Assembly: GCA_947561715.1 (NCBI GenBank)
Contig: OX387205.1
Location: forward strand, 3,663,001-3,727,000
Direction: 5' to 3'
Length of the DNA stretch: 64,000 nucleotides
Source: Ascidia mentula
Taxonomy: Eukaryota > Chordata > Ascidiacea > Phlebobranchia > Ascidiidae
A program made the translations under genes and the position numbers. Below are positions 26,001-39,464 of the stretch, in pieces; the first letter of the stretch is position 1; each line of letters starts with the position of its first letter. The notes below the pieces were generated by a model that was not told the DNA's origin, did no database searches, and worked only from the letters and a program-made list of their open reading frames with translations.

Positions 26001-27623
26001 CACAACAAACAGCCCGTGACTGACTACGATTTAGACAGGCTTTCTACATTCCCGGGGCTCCAGCTTTAGCAATGGGGTTTACCGCAACGAGGTAGCTACA
26101 CCAACACGTGGATCACACTTTTAAATAAGTAAATTTATTTACTGCCAGGGCACCTACACACATACATAGGTCCCAACTATAAACTTACCAGTGCGGGAAT
26201 TTGCGTAGCCTTAAATCACTGTGGTCTGTACATACTTGTCCTAATCATTTATACCACCTATTGCTAGATATCCCAAGGGAGATCAACATGCGATACACTA
26301 ATTACGCAACGTCGCACACCCAAGTCGCCTTAGCCAAGCACACAGTTGCGGACACCAAGCAAATTTTGATAGCAGATGCGCTTTTTCTTCCAACGTGTTG
26401 GTTGCAACCGCCCTCGCCACGGCTTTCATTCAAAACACGTTTATCCGCGGCAGAAAAAGTGCGCGGGTTGCTTCCAAACCCAGTGGTCCAGTTAATCTGA
26501 TTGGCGGACAAACAGAACCACTTTTGTGCATTGTTTACTTTCCTCACGTCTTTACACTTAGTTTCCCGACACTTACACCTAGACCACCATCACACAGTAA
26601 TGCGCTACGTACTGGTCTTGCTAACGGCAGATTCGAAATAGTCCCAAGCTTATCTTACACCTTTCTGCACTACAGAGGGTACGAGTAAATTTATAGCCAA
26701 GTTTTAGATACTTATGTGTAACAGTTATAAATAAATACAGGGTTAAACCACAGCCTATTTTTATCCTATAAATCTCTCTTTTTCTCTCCTTTGCTGTGGA
26801 TTTTTGACACAATCCCGCACCAACAACCTCACGTCTCTCTTTATAACGATTTCCACTCAGTTGAGGTTTTGCGACTTAGCGTTCGCTACACCGCTGTCCT
26901 ATAACTCAGGGCATTATAAGGGTCGACTCCGGCGCACGGTCCTGAATAGCAATCGTGAGTGTTCGGGCTTTGAAGTGACAAAGACCGAACAAGACAAACT
27001 CGAAGCGTTTTAGTAAAGCATGTAACCAGAGTTCGTGTGTGTAAACACGTATTGAATGCTGGAAGGCTCGGGTTTCGACTGGAATATTTTGTCGTCTGGC
27101 CGTACAGCGAAGAATGCGTTTATCCTCTCGAAGAATGCGTTACAGGATCAGTTAAGCGCTGTGATTTCCATATTTATCGTCACCATACCCTTATCTGAGG
27201 GTGCAGATTTAGAAGACCACACAGAAAAAAAAAACTATTTCTTGTAAGTGTAGTGTATACTTATGTTTTTACGTATTGCATGGCACTTTCAAACTAAAGC
27301 CAAACCCCCACGAATTTGACTAGGGATAAGATCCTGTGTGCTGAAGAATCACTAATCATTGGTTTTATTTGCATTTCTGTCCTCTGAGCATATTTCATCA
27401 GCATTTGTTTAAGAAAAACAGAAGAATATACACAGGTTGATTGTGTATAGGCATACAAGATTTATTTGCGTTTTTTTCGTATTATGAAAAACTAAACAGA
27501 TGCTTATTAGCGGTGTTACCACGTATAAGAAAATTATAGTTGCTTCAATGAGATGTGATTAAAATCTTACTGAGATATCAACATTATACACAAATATAAC
27601 TTATAAAAAGACTATTAACTTAC
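23038..27623. other. Tensin intron / upstream region
   Basis: No coding exon is supported in these 4.6 kb. A cluster of CRE-like sites lies at 25516-25559: TGACGTCA at 25542-25549, TTACGTCA at 25552-25559 and an ATGACGTT at about 25519. Confidence 0.45.
23518..23548. promoter_or_regulatory. Inverted pair of CRE/ATF-like sites
   Basis: TTACGTCATA at 23518-23527 and its exact reverse complement TATGACGTAA at 23539-23548 are separated by 11 bp. Each is a bZIP (CREB/ATF)-type site. The pair lies about 480 bp upstream of the minus-strand tensin ATG at 23037, a plausible promoter position. Confidence 0.45.
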
Positions 27624-27690
27624 TTATGCAGAAGAAGCAGCAGCAGGGAACGCAGAGTAGATTTCCGAGCGTCTTCCTAACTTCATCCAT
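27624..27690 (-). CDS. TNS: Candidate tensin first exon with cysteine-rich N-terminus
   Basis: On the minus strand an ATG at 27690 opens 22 codons and ends in phase 1 at a strong GTAAGT donor. The peptide starts MDEVRKTLGNLL and ends CVPCCCFFCI, five cysteines among hydrophobic residues. That is the kind of sequence that is S-palmitoylated, so this isoform could be membrane-anchored (inference). Phase 1 fits the tensin acceptor at 15247, which three other candidate first exons also fit. It is the most distal of the four and lies 1.24 kb from the divergent NOS1AP start. It could instead lead into unseen exons coding the PTP-C2 region. Confidence 0.5.
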
Positions 27691-28932
27691 GATCCACGAC
27701 AGTAGCGTGATAAAATTGCCTGCGTCGGACTTGAAAATTGTGATATGAAGCAATTGGTGTGGTTAAAATATTCGTTTCCGTGATGCCTCACTGAAAACCT
27801 TTCCGCGTGTCATCACAAGACTGACATTTTACCCTAAAAACGGAAATCAAACCAGAAATCAGACGGCGTTGCAGCGCTTTCGGATTTTGTGACATTTTTT
27901 TAGAAAGTAGTAGTAAGGTTGATATTTATAATTCGACGCGTTTTAAATTAACATTGTAAACAGATTCGTTGTTTTTGTCACAAACTCTGAATTTTCTACA
28001 TGAATGTTATTTCCATATGCTGGAATCATTCCAGAGGACTGCTTAATGCTAACTAACCTGAATGTTACCCCTTACCCGAGCGTTTTCTTTACTGCAAGAG
28101 TCACTTTATCGTGAAGCAAAGTGGCTTATATCATTTAGATCGATACTAATTAAATTACGAAAAACGGTCTATACGGCGTCCTTCAAATATACCAAAAAAA
28201 GCTTACCGGTAACCACAATATAGATGACTAATGAGTCTCAATCCTACAAAAATTAAAAGAGATCAGGCGTCTTGCGTAGTGGTCCCCCCCAAAAAACTAT
28301 ATTTGAACCATTTTATTTTTTATATTTTTTTTACCACATCGGGATGTGAACCTAGGATATCCTGGCCACGAATCCCGATCAGGTTTTCTGTTTGGTTTAC
28401 GGGTCGGGCGCTTGACCAATGCTGCCAACCATATTTAAACCATTTCCCCAAATCAATGCAAAAAAATAAGCGCAATCTAATAGAGGAGAAATAATTTAAA
28501 TTACATTTCCGCGAGGTGACACTAAAGTTTTGCGTTTGTTTTTTCGTAAGGTGGTGCGTTTTTCTTTAAACGTCGCGCGTCTCTTTCAGCAACAAAACAT
28601 ATTATTCCTTCGTCACAAAGAGAACTTTAGAGAAGGTGTGGTTGCTGGTTTCTTGGAGGGGGTAAGGTGTTGTTCATGTACGTATAGTATATCAAATTAG
28701 AACAAATGTAATGGGTTACTGCAGAAAACAAGTCCAGATTTTGAATAAAAGTTGTATTGGTCAAGTAGATTTTTAATAATGTCAGTAGCAGCAGCACCCT
28801 AGAGTTACAAGCCATGTAATTACTTGTGACGTTTTAAAATTTATACACCTTACCCTTTTCAAGTATACGTTAGGTTTTCAAAAAAGGGCCTAAAAACAAT
28901 TTTTGGGGTGGTATGTTCAAAATTAATTAACG
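27691..28932. promoter_or_regulatory. Head-to-head region between tensin and NOS1AP
   Basis: 1.24 kb separates the distal minus-strand tensin candidate start (27690) from the plus-strand NOS1AP ATG (28933), so promoters for both directions should lie here. The SINE at 28310-28440 is inside it. I see no convincing TATA box or other motif. Confidence 0.4.
28310..28440 (-). mobile_element. tRNA-derived SINE
   Basis: Read on the minus strand, an A-box-like TGGTCAAGCG (about 28408-28417) is followed some 60 bp later by a B-box-like GGTTCACATCC (about 28344-28354). Beyond that is an A-rich tail of A runs broken by T (about 28310-28335). This order of internal RNA polymerase III boxes and an A-rich end is that of a tRNA-derived SINE. 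Edges and target duplication are not resolved, and one copy is seen here. Confidence 0.55.
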
Positions 28933-31900
28933 ATGCCCAGTCGACTAACACGAAGAAAAGACTATAATCTGGTAGATGACACTTATGACACAAGGCTGCC
29001 ATTACACAACGACGAAGCCTTTCAACATGGAATACAATTCAAGTCCAAGGTGGGAATATATATCTCACATAATGCCCTAATTAACTGATTATTGGTATTG
29101 ATATTTTCCAATATTTTCTAATACTTTTCCAGTATATTGGGACTCTGGACGTTCCACGACCAACTGGAAGAATGGAAATAGTTGTTGCTATGCGAAGAAT
29201 TCGGGTATGAATTGTTTAACATTTAGTAACATGGTTCAATAAGTTACAACACGGTTGGAAATACAGTTTCTCCCAAATATAATAGAATCAATTAAGATAG
29301 AATCAATCAAATCTTTACAGTTCAAACTTCAGGGAGCATTTAAGTAAGGGTGGAGGTTTAATTGCATTTTACTGAAACCAAATTGCTCTCCCATTTGTTT
29401 TGTGTATTGATTTATTGATTGAATGAAAATTGGATAATTGTCACTTGGGGGAAGGACTTTAGTGGTATATTCTGTTGAGCTGTTAACAGTTAATGGGATT
29501 GTGGTGTTAAAAGAACCAATTGTAATTTAAAGTCCATAAGATATTTTATGAAAACACCAATGACTTACATTTTTCACAAGGTGTGTATTTGCACTTGTCC
29601 TACAATTTTCACACAGAATTCTAAAAAAATAAACCATTGGCGGGTTTTCTATGTTGTTGTAGGTGCATTATGTAAGATTTGCTTAGTCATTGTGTTTTGA
29701 GAAATAGTCACGATAAACCAAACATGCCCCTTTTGTATGGTTTGTTGACCTTTATGATAAATACATGTAGTAGGAATGCATGAAGTCAGCGAAAAAAATT
29801 CCCTTTACATGAACAACATTAAATTTACATTTGAAGTGATAAAAGATAAGAAATCTAAAGTAAAAAAGATTCTCTGATTATGTGCTGTGGTTAGTCCAGT
29901 GAATTTAATTATCTCACAGCTGCCAACAGGATATCCTAGTGGGTTGTGTTTAAATACTAGACTAATCAGGCTTGAACTAGTAAATATGGGGCACCACTTC
30001 CTTCAAACTTTTGTATGTTTTAACCATTTGGCTTGCTGTGCTGTATGAAAATTGTGTGTTGTGTGTCATAAAGGCATGGTTTAACATCACAATTCGCATA
30101 GGTTGGAAGCCTGTTACTGTGGCTGGGTAGTTCTGGTGTTTGGTGTGTTGCCGTTGTCACTATTTACTAACCCTTGAAAACAGGCATTGTTTGAAAGCTA
30201 AAATCCAGCGATCTTCGCTGACAAGATAGGGCAAACAAATCGATTCCAGGATACAAAATCCAGATCGCGGAAACCTCAAACTTTGGCGCAAAGTAACATT
30301 TCGACTTACAAGTAGAGTGTTGTTAAATTGTAAATAATTCATAGAGCGCCTTTCCGGCGCTTTACTCTGTATGTGTGCCAATCACGCTTGGTCAATGGAA
30401 TAGGATTTTTGTCGTAAATCGCGGGCAATAAAAGGGCGATTAAATTCTTACTATCGCTAAGCAGCAGTAGGTCTTATCGACGTTCAAATCGAAGCGGCTG
30501 TGTTTTTTTCGTGGTCGGTGTCACTCGACAAAGCGGAAGCAATTAAGTGGGATTGTTCAATAGGCTTCAACCACATCCTGTTTTGGCGTTGTACAACTCT
30601 CCTAATGACTGTAGTAATTCTCCCATTCCCCGACACGCAACCTAAGACAAGTGAAAAAATACATTATTTTTGTGTGATTAAAATTAAAAAAAAATTTTTT
30701 TTTAAAAGAATTATTTTCTTCATGGCCATAGTCATCTTATAACTAAACGGCAAGATTAACGTTAGTATCGTACCCTTCGCAGCATGTGATGGCTGTGTTT
30801 CGCTTTGTTGTCACGCTTGCTTTATTTGTTGGTTGTTTTGATAAAAACAGGATGTTGCTTAAACAGTCAAGTTTCTGTTTCCACTCCATGTTGTTTGACT
30901 TAAAAGTTCCCAGGTATCTGCAATAAAAAACTAGTTTAAAAACTTTGAGGTAGTTATTTTTGGCGCGCAAAATCTTATTCTAAAACTAAAAAAGTATTTT
31001 TGTTTCGGGAATTAAGAAAGGTAAATTAAATTTAAGCATTTGAGCAGTGTGGCGGCTGGCCTTGTACGAATTCGTTTATTCCCTTGAGGGCCAAACAAGC
31101 AAATTACCGATTTTTAATTTTAAGTTTCCTCTTCTAAATATCGATCATTGGGCGGCAAAAATAGGATACAAGGACCAAGAACTTCCCTAATCCCCTAAAT
31201 ATCTGGCAAAATTGGATAAACTGCAGTCAAGGTTTTGTATAGGCCACAATTACGCCGAAACGTGCCGTGCACCTGTACCACGTAACATAGCGTGACGTAG
31301 TGACCTCGTTTGACGCACTAAGGCCGTTGTTCTGCCTTAACCACGATTTTTTCGGGAAACCGTAGTTGCGATTGTCGCAATTTGTCGGTGATCTCAAGTA
31401 ACTCAGGTCCCGCTGTTTGTGTGATTTCATGCGTAAACTGTTCTGGTTCCATGAGAAACCTGTCCATTGTTGTGGTGGTCTGGAGTTTCTTGTTTGTTAA
31501 CACAAGGTTTGATTTTGTGTGAACACTCCTAAGGCTTTGTTGACCTGGTTAATGTAATGTAATGGCCTTTACAAATTAGTATCACAAAGTTCCACATTAA
31601 ACTTGAAAACTTCTCTTATGTTATGCCTATTTTTTCCCTTTTCTTGTCATATCAAAATATACCATGGTCTATTGTTTGTTTATGGCAGAATTTTCAAATC
31701 ATTGTTGACATTATATTAGTATTTACACAGTAAGGAACTATTTAACTATGTTTGCAGTATGAATTCAAAGCCAAGCAAGTGAAAAAACGCAAAGTCAACG
31801 TGACTGTGTCAGTGGATGGTGTTAAAGTGGTTCTCCGCAAAAAGAAAAGGGTGAGAAGATTTTAATTATTAAAGTTCTTTGTGTGAATAATTACTCGTGA

Positions 31901-34900
31901 TTTTAATCGCAGAAAAAAGATTGGGCTTGGGATGAAAGAAAACAACTTGTTATGCATGACCCAGTGTACAGGTGAGCTGTACTATCTGACTCAAAACTTG
32001 ATAGCAATATTTAAAATCATGTGATAAATTATGCAACATATTTTTTTTGTCCTTTAACATCATGTTTAAACGGTACAATAATTTGTAATAGGAAAAACTG
32101 GCAAATAAAGGTATGTTGCTTTTTTGATAAATATTGCTCATCTTTCTAGAATATTTTACGTATCACATGACTCGCACGACCTTAAGATATGGAGCTATAT
32201 AGCCAGGGATGGATCAAGCAATGTCTTTCGGTGCAATGTATTTAAGTCAACAAAGAAGGTAAGCACACATGTTGTCTCAGTCAACCTTTGGCCAACTATT
32301 AAAGTCCAAATGAACAACTTCTTTCTCTTTTGGGACAGTGGTATTTAGATGTGCTTTAATTGCTATGCCACCTGTTCAAAACTTACCATCGCCTCTTAGC
32401 TTCACAAAAATACAGTTTGCATAAATTTATTTTTGGGTAATTGTATCAGCAGATTCTTTCATGTTCAACACAATATCTAGTATATTGGTCCTTACAGAAA
32501 AATTAAAAATAGTTTTTTTTTGTGCCTTCTTTTCACTCATTTGTATTGAGGCCCAAACAATAATAATAAAAAGAAAAAATAATATTTTACTGTATGTACA
32601 GAGTCATGCAATGAGAATTGTTCGAACCATCGGCCAAGCTTTTGAAGTTTGCCACAAGTTCAGCGAAACTAGAAGTGCTGAAGGTGCGAGCGACAAAGAA
32701 CAAGAAAAGAAAAATGAAGGTAAAATGCTTCTTGATCAAACTCCACTGCTTCAATATAATTTATTTTGCTCTTGTTTCTTAGTTCTTTTAATCTGTGTGT
32801 TATTAGTTGTGTTACCATACACAACTTGTGTATCAGAATGACTTGTAGATATACAATCAAATTAATGGTAATTTCAAGAAGTTAACAACTTTTTACAGAG
32901 CGGCAAGCAACAGTGGGAGGTAATGAAAGAACGGAACCAAATGCTGTACTAGAAACTGATATTGATGCTGTTGAAACTGTGGATTCTGAGCCAGAAATAA
33001 TATCCAGGTCTGGTGTAACTGATCTGGATTCCGTTCAGGCCAAGGTAAACTGCACAAAATTGATTTTACAATCTTACTCTAAGTGTAGTCATTGTGATTC
33101 AAAAAACACTAAAACGCCAATATTTTTTCAAATTAAACAACATCTACAGAGTTTTCTGTTGTGATCTATCGCTATAAAAAAAAATTCTGTATACACAAAA
33201 GACTGTTTTTGCCAAGCTTGACATTATCTGCTGCCAAATATGTAGTAATGCAGACAGATGACAATGTCTGTGCAGTTGCAGGATTAAAATTCCTACTTGA
33301 CAATATGGCCCACCATGCCACATGGTATTTATTATACAACACAGACTGAGTGCTCTGGTTATAAGCCATGTCTGTTATATGTGCCCATAGCCAGGAAACA
33401 GATGACCTTTAAGCTAGGAGTTTCCCATGCACCAGATTTATAAGTTTTTTGCATATGTCAAGTTCTAGTGATTGCCTGTTGATAAGTAGTGTATTACATT
33501 GATTGTTTTTGTCAGATGTGTTTTTTTTAACATTTAGCCGAAATCTCCCGATTCTTTGGCTAAGAACAAAACGATACCTACCATCTTGCCGTTAACATCT
33601 GGGCATGCTCCATTAAGCGCTCATCATCAAATTCAATTGATGCAACAGCAGGTTCAACAATCAGAGCAAAAATCTCAGTTCGCTGTGGCTAAAGTAAGTA
33701 CCTTTTGTTGTTGTATGAAAAGTCCTTGAGATGTCAGCCTTTATCTAAGGGTGTATTGTGAATTGCAATGCCTGAAAATCCTCACCTGTATACTGGTCAG
33801 GTAAAAGTGATAGTGATCCTAAAAATGTCTTCAACGCACCTTGCTTTTATTACTTTTACATTGTTTTTTAATTTTGCCAACCTAATTAGTGAGCTATATT
33901 TTTCCAAGTACGGTTACATTATGTCTCCGTTTTCATAAAATGTTTTATTACGACAGGTACAACTTCTAACTGACCAACTTACAGCTGAAAGAGCAGCTCG
34001 TACGGAAGCCCAGGTGAATATCAACACAATTTTTCTCCATAAAGTTGAAATTAGTTGCCCGTAGCTTTTAAATCCTTGTATAACTGCAGTAGGAAACTAG
34101 TTCCTGTTTCTAACTTACATGTTTCAAATACATGATAGACTCGCAACCACCAACTTCTTCTACAAAACTGTGAGCTTATCTCACAAGTGAGTGTCATGGT
34201 TTCACAAATGAAACAACTTGAAGTCAAATTGGCCAAAGCTCAAGGAATTTCAACTCCCACAGGTAACACATATTTCAGCAGTTTTTGGTAAACAACTTCT
34301 CAGCCATTTTGGTTGTGCCTGTGATGTCAAAATGCCCTTTTTTTCCACAGGAACATCCAGTAGTCAACTAAGCGAATTTCCCATTGGACCTATTATTGTG
34401 GATACCGGTGGCATTATGCCTAATGTAAACCCCATGCAAACATACAAAGATCTGGACCTGCTAAAGCTGCAGGTGCGTGGAAATGTTCTTTGACTGAAAT
34501 AATAGTAAAGCAACCAGTTAAAAATTCATCATTTTGTGTTTGTAATTAGGAATTTTCTGCTTAGAACCTTGTATTTATACACTAAGCCACATTGCAGTTA
34601 CACGTCTATTTAACTACTTACAATTAGATTCTTGCCTGTCCTAATTGTTTTCTAACACATTACAATATAGATTGACTGATCGCCATTATTGCTGCCAACA
34701 ACTTAACAGTCATTTCACCCTATGTACTTTGGGTAATCAGTGTATAAAACTGTTGACACATAATGCAGTGCTTTTTTGTACAAAACATGTCTTCAGTGTG
34801 TTCAATTGGGAAATTTTACTACTAACTATAGCACTGGCTTTATCATTTTGATTTCAGTCAGTGCTTTTGAGTACAAAATATACCAACCAATGTTTTACTT

Positions 34901-37900
34901 CGGTTGGTTTAGAGCCAGCCTATCTTGGACAGCAGCCTGTTTGAAAACACCAACATCTCATCATTGCCTCCAACCACCCCACCCTCAATTAGAAGCGATT
35001 CCTCAAGAGGAACAAGATCGAAACCATCTGTAGGAAGCAAGGGCAGAAAGTCTAATGGAACATTCAGTAAGTGGAGCAATTTACCGAAGTTGTAATTTGT
35101 TGTCATTCAAAAATGTGAAGACCAATGAAAATTGACCAAGTTTCAAATTAGAACCAAGTATAAAAAAACAGTAGTGGAGACTTCATAAATATTTAAAATT
35201 TACCACAAACTTTTTTCAGACTTAATCCAACACTTTAACATGTTTGCATTGATCTTTAAAGTACAATAATGTGGTAAATTTGAGCATCAAGCACATATAG
35301 TAGGTTGCACATCAATTAATATGTGGGCAAATATTTGTGTAGTTTCGTCAGAATCATCAAGTGAATCATCAAGTTCAAGTGACGAGGATGAGGTCGCCAC
35401 GCCAATAGGACATTCACAAGTGTCCAAAACAACTTCAAATGCTTCCACCACAAAAGCTACCTTGAGCTCAAGTACAACCACGAAACCTGATGTGTTGGAT
35501 CTGCTTAATTTTGACGACACAGCGTAAGTTGCTTCAATATGATTTTGAGATGAAGTTGTTTTGATCGCTCCAGGAAAATATTTAAATATTTTTTATTCAG
35601 AAAAAATTTGATATAAAATAGTAGTACAAATCTGCATATATTCGATCAGAATTTTTATCTGAAAAACTGTTCACATAAATAAATAAATCTGTTACTGAAA
35701 AAATGTTCCTAGACATTCTTTATTGTAATCACTATGAATAGATCTGTGGCCTTTCTATGTATGGGTGCAAATATGGTTGTGGGCAAAACCACACAACCTT
35801 ACTCAGTCCAAGTCCAGACACAAACCACTGCTTGTGTGCCAATTACCACATAGCAAACTTCAACTTTATGGTATAACCTAGCAATCATGTCCTCTTCATT
35901 TCACAGCAACACATCTGTGTGGACTTCAGGCATTGTCACACCCTCACAGTTACAGCGTAACAACAGCAGTTATCAACGCAGCATGGCAACTGATAGTCTG
36001 TTCGATTCTTCCTCTGTGTTTTCTGTATCGCATTCCATTCAGCAACCTTCAGCCAACCAAACGTATGTTTTCTGTGGAGTTTTCCTCAACCAAAAACCTA
36101 TCACTTCAAGTTAAGAAGATTTCGTTTTACAGTTTTGTAAACTTTTTTTTTTGACACAGAAATGGTTTTACTTTGTCACCAATTCTCAACTTGAACAACA
36201 CCAGTTCCTCAACTAGCACTACCCCAAGAACAGAACCCAATAATAGAAAAAACAAGGTAACGTACAAAACTTTTCAAGGCATTGCAATTACGGGTCCACA
36301 TGTTTGGCAATTGCCCGATAAACAACTTTTGTATTCTAGGAGTCACCAAGCACAAACCCGATCAAATGGCGCCCTTTATCGCCACCTAGCAGCAATTCCA
36401 CAGACTCTCCAACTTCGAATAAGTGAGTTGTTGTAATGGATTTTTTCGGTTTTCGATTGGAAATACAATATCATTCGTAATAGCACCTTTGAGTTAATAT
36501 AAGCCTTGTGAACTTGTGCGCATACATGGCAAAGGCGTATGTCGTGGTCTGAATCAAATTTATTTCAGTCTTGTTGTCCCGTTTTGCAGCGACTGGAGCG
36601 GAACGCAAATCGGCGATCCCTCCCCTTTGTGCTAAACACGGTTGGTATGTGATTGTGACGTCACAGTCGAAGCTGCTTTTCGTCATTGGGCAATTAACAG
36701 TAGTAGTAATTGCTTTTAGCGTGTCGCTGTGGGTTATATGAAATCTCCTTTGGGGCGCATTAACTTTTGTCGTTTTGTCTCGGTTGTGTGATTGGATGAA
36801 GGTCATTGTTTCGTTGTCTTAACCGTCAATATTATAATCAATATAATAAAAGGCACAACATTTTTTAAACCGCTAAAAACGTGCATGTCACCACTACACT
36901 CTTCAATACAATACAATAAAAGGATAACATTTTTAAAAATTCTCAAAACGTACATGTTTTTCCACTTCCACACCACTGCGCTGTTTACTCTCTGCTCGGA
37001 ATATTGAACCGCGAACGGAGCTAATGGACTTATGTTCCCAGAACTACTTTTACCTTGCGCTAAAATAGGAGTCAAAAAGCATGCAGAAGCATTGATTTGT
37101 CGTCATCTGATTCCACCAGGCCTTGGAACTCCTTGGTGTTAGACTTAAATATGCATTCTGTGGTGTATAGTGTAACAATATTATGTATGGTTAATTAGTC
37201 GCATTATTACCAAAAGTGTGTTTGAGTAGACGGTAGTTATGAAGTATGCATGTGAACAGCAGATTTTAACTATTTAAATGAGTATAAATTAAATTATAAG
37301 TTATTTAACCTGCGAGACAATTGTGGTTTGTATTCAATATGGTATAATGGTCAGCAGGAATCATCTCTTTTCCATTAGGAGTTTATCCTCCGTTGGACTA
37401 AAATGCTAATGAATTTTGAATGAAATTTCCAGACGGTCGGCGGTGTGGAAATATAATGGGAACGTTTACATACATATATTAATGCACTGGCAATGTTGAC
37501 TCTAAAATTTTTGAATAATTGTTGAACAATTTTGACCCACAGATGAGAAAAGCAATTATTTTGTGTACTATAAGTAGAATGCAATTGATTTTCCATTTTA
37601 ATTTTACAATTATTCACGTAATAATTAGACCTTGTTTTTTGTAGAACTGCAACTCCGTCATCAGAGACAAAATCGTTACCGAAGATCGACCCGCCTCCGA
37701 AAGTGACACGTAACAGTTCTGTGACGTCACCCACGGGTTCACGCATGCGGCCCCAACTGTCGGGCTCATCGTTGCCAATGGACGAAACCATCGTTCTTTC
37801 CGATTCATCGTTGATGCAAGTCGAGGGGGAAGTCCCACAGGCAACGACCACAAGCAAAGCACCTGAGAATTTCGGTTTCGCCCAAAGCGCGGAGAATCCC

Positions 37901-38599
37901 AGCCAGAAATTATTCGATTTCGATCCAGCCACTTACGAACGTCAGCTGCGTTACGAACCTTTGCAAAAAGTCAAATCCGCTGCGTGGCAGCAGAGCACCG
38001 TGATGACGCAAGCTCAGTTGTCCACGTCTACTGGTGCAGAAAAGTTTAATGTTAAAAAAGTGCATTCCGAAACCTTCGTATCAGATTTCGCCGACGCTCC
38101 AAAGGTACTTCCCCTCGAGACAAACGACGAGACTGACGTCACAATCGGATCGATGTTAGATGACATCGAGAGTCAGTTTATGACGGAGTTTTGGGAGGGC
38201 GACACTAGCGAGAGCATGTGCGCTCCCATACTACCCGAAATTCCAGACAAGGACACGTCATCTTCGAGTGACAACATCGATTTACCGAATTTATCTAACA
38301 CAGAGAGCCACGTTCTGAATTCCAGCACTCCAATACCGACATGTGATGCGCAGATGACAGAGCAACATTCCTCTGGTCCCAAAGTCTCATCCCAAAGTAC
38401 ATCGGCTGGCGATAAGGTGTCTTTGTCAATACCCTCTAACTTACCCCTTACGAAGAACACACACAGTGGCAGTGGTTCAGTGTCAGTAGCTTCCAGTGAT
38501 TCGGGCTTGGGAAACGCGATGAAGTCCTCTCAAAACACACGAAGTCCAGGCCAGCAAAAAGCGTCGCCCCTTTCAGACAATTCCACAATTTCCAGATGA
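28933..38599 (+). CDS. NOS1AP: NOS1AP/CAPON, PTB-domain adaptor of neuronal NO synthase
   Basis: NOS1AP is a cytosolic adaptor that scaffolds nNOS, Scribble and other partners. Seventeen exons join with perfect phase: 28933-29049, 29133-29204, 31758-31850, 31913-31971, 32150-32258, 32602-32719, 32899-33044, 33538-33693, 33957-34013, 34139-34262, 34351-34472, 34913-35066, 35343-35523, 35907-36062, 36160-36256, 36340-36422, 37645-38599; 932 aa in all. Exons 1-6 encode the PTB domain, nearly superposable on vertebrate CAPON ([58 protein letters not shown]). Exon 7 has TDIDAVE and GVTDLDS. Exons 8-10 encode the Gln-rich and coiled-coil region ([23 protein letters not shown]). The C-terminal half is long and Ser/Thr-rich, about twice the human 506 aa total, and ends in STISR rather than the EIAV-type PDZ ligand. 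Exon 13 could also start at 35352, which keeps the frame. Confidence 0.93.
36845..36975. repeat. Imperfect direct duplication in NOS1AP intron 16
   Basis: Two diverged copies of about 65-68 bp lie in tandem, each starting near ATAAAAGG, followed by ACATTTTT, then AAAACGT(G/A)CATGT and a CAC-rich tail. Confidence 0.5.
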
Positions 38600-39464
38600 G
38601 TATTTAAGCATCTGAATTCTTCAATATTTGCTTTCCTGTTCTGCCTGTCGAAGTACGAGTTGCTTTAATGTTTTATTGAGGTGTTTCTTGAATGAAATCG
38701 TGTTAAAGGTTGCTTCCAATTTTTTTTATTCTTTCCGCTTTTGAAGCCTTTTTGATGTTTGCCACGCTCTAACTTAAATCGTGTTTTTATTTTTGTGCCA
38801 AACGCAATGGGCTAAGAATTCCTTTTTATTTTAAACCAACACATTCAATATAACTCCTGTACATTTAGCGTTTTTATTAGTGGACCAAGTACACACAAAC
38901 TTGGGATGAGCCTATACCGTTTGTATATTTGCAATCATCACTGGGTACATAATATCCGTCAAAATATGGTCAAATGCTTTGCACCGTATGTGAAAAACAA
39001 CTGCTTTCGCTTGCTTAGGGTTTGTCTATTCTTATCAGATCTGCATTCAGCAACTGCTTGTAAGCAACTACGTTGTTATATAGCCTGAGATTTTGACGAA
39101 ATGCGTGCGCATACGTATTTTCATTTTTTCTTGTTGTTCCGCAAATTAAAATTTAGCGATCAAAAGGAAAAAAGGTACTTATAATTCGATCATATTGGGA
39201 TACATTTCACCATTTACTGATGTCTCAGTTTTAGCCAGAACATCACTTGTTAACGCTTACCTGCTTGCATTTGTTGTAAAATTACGTCATTGTGACATCA
39301 TGGGTTACCGTATGTTCTTTTACCTGCCTAATAATATTTTCTCCTCGTCAAATCTTGCTGACGAATACAGTTTTTATAATTTCCGCAAGCTCCATTATGT
39401 TGTATATTGTGAAGGTATTTTCAATTAGCACCCTTTGAGTTGGTTTGGGCGAATTAGTGGTCTA

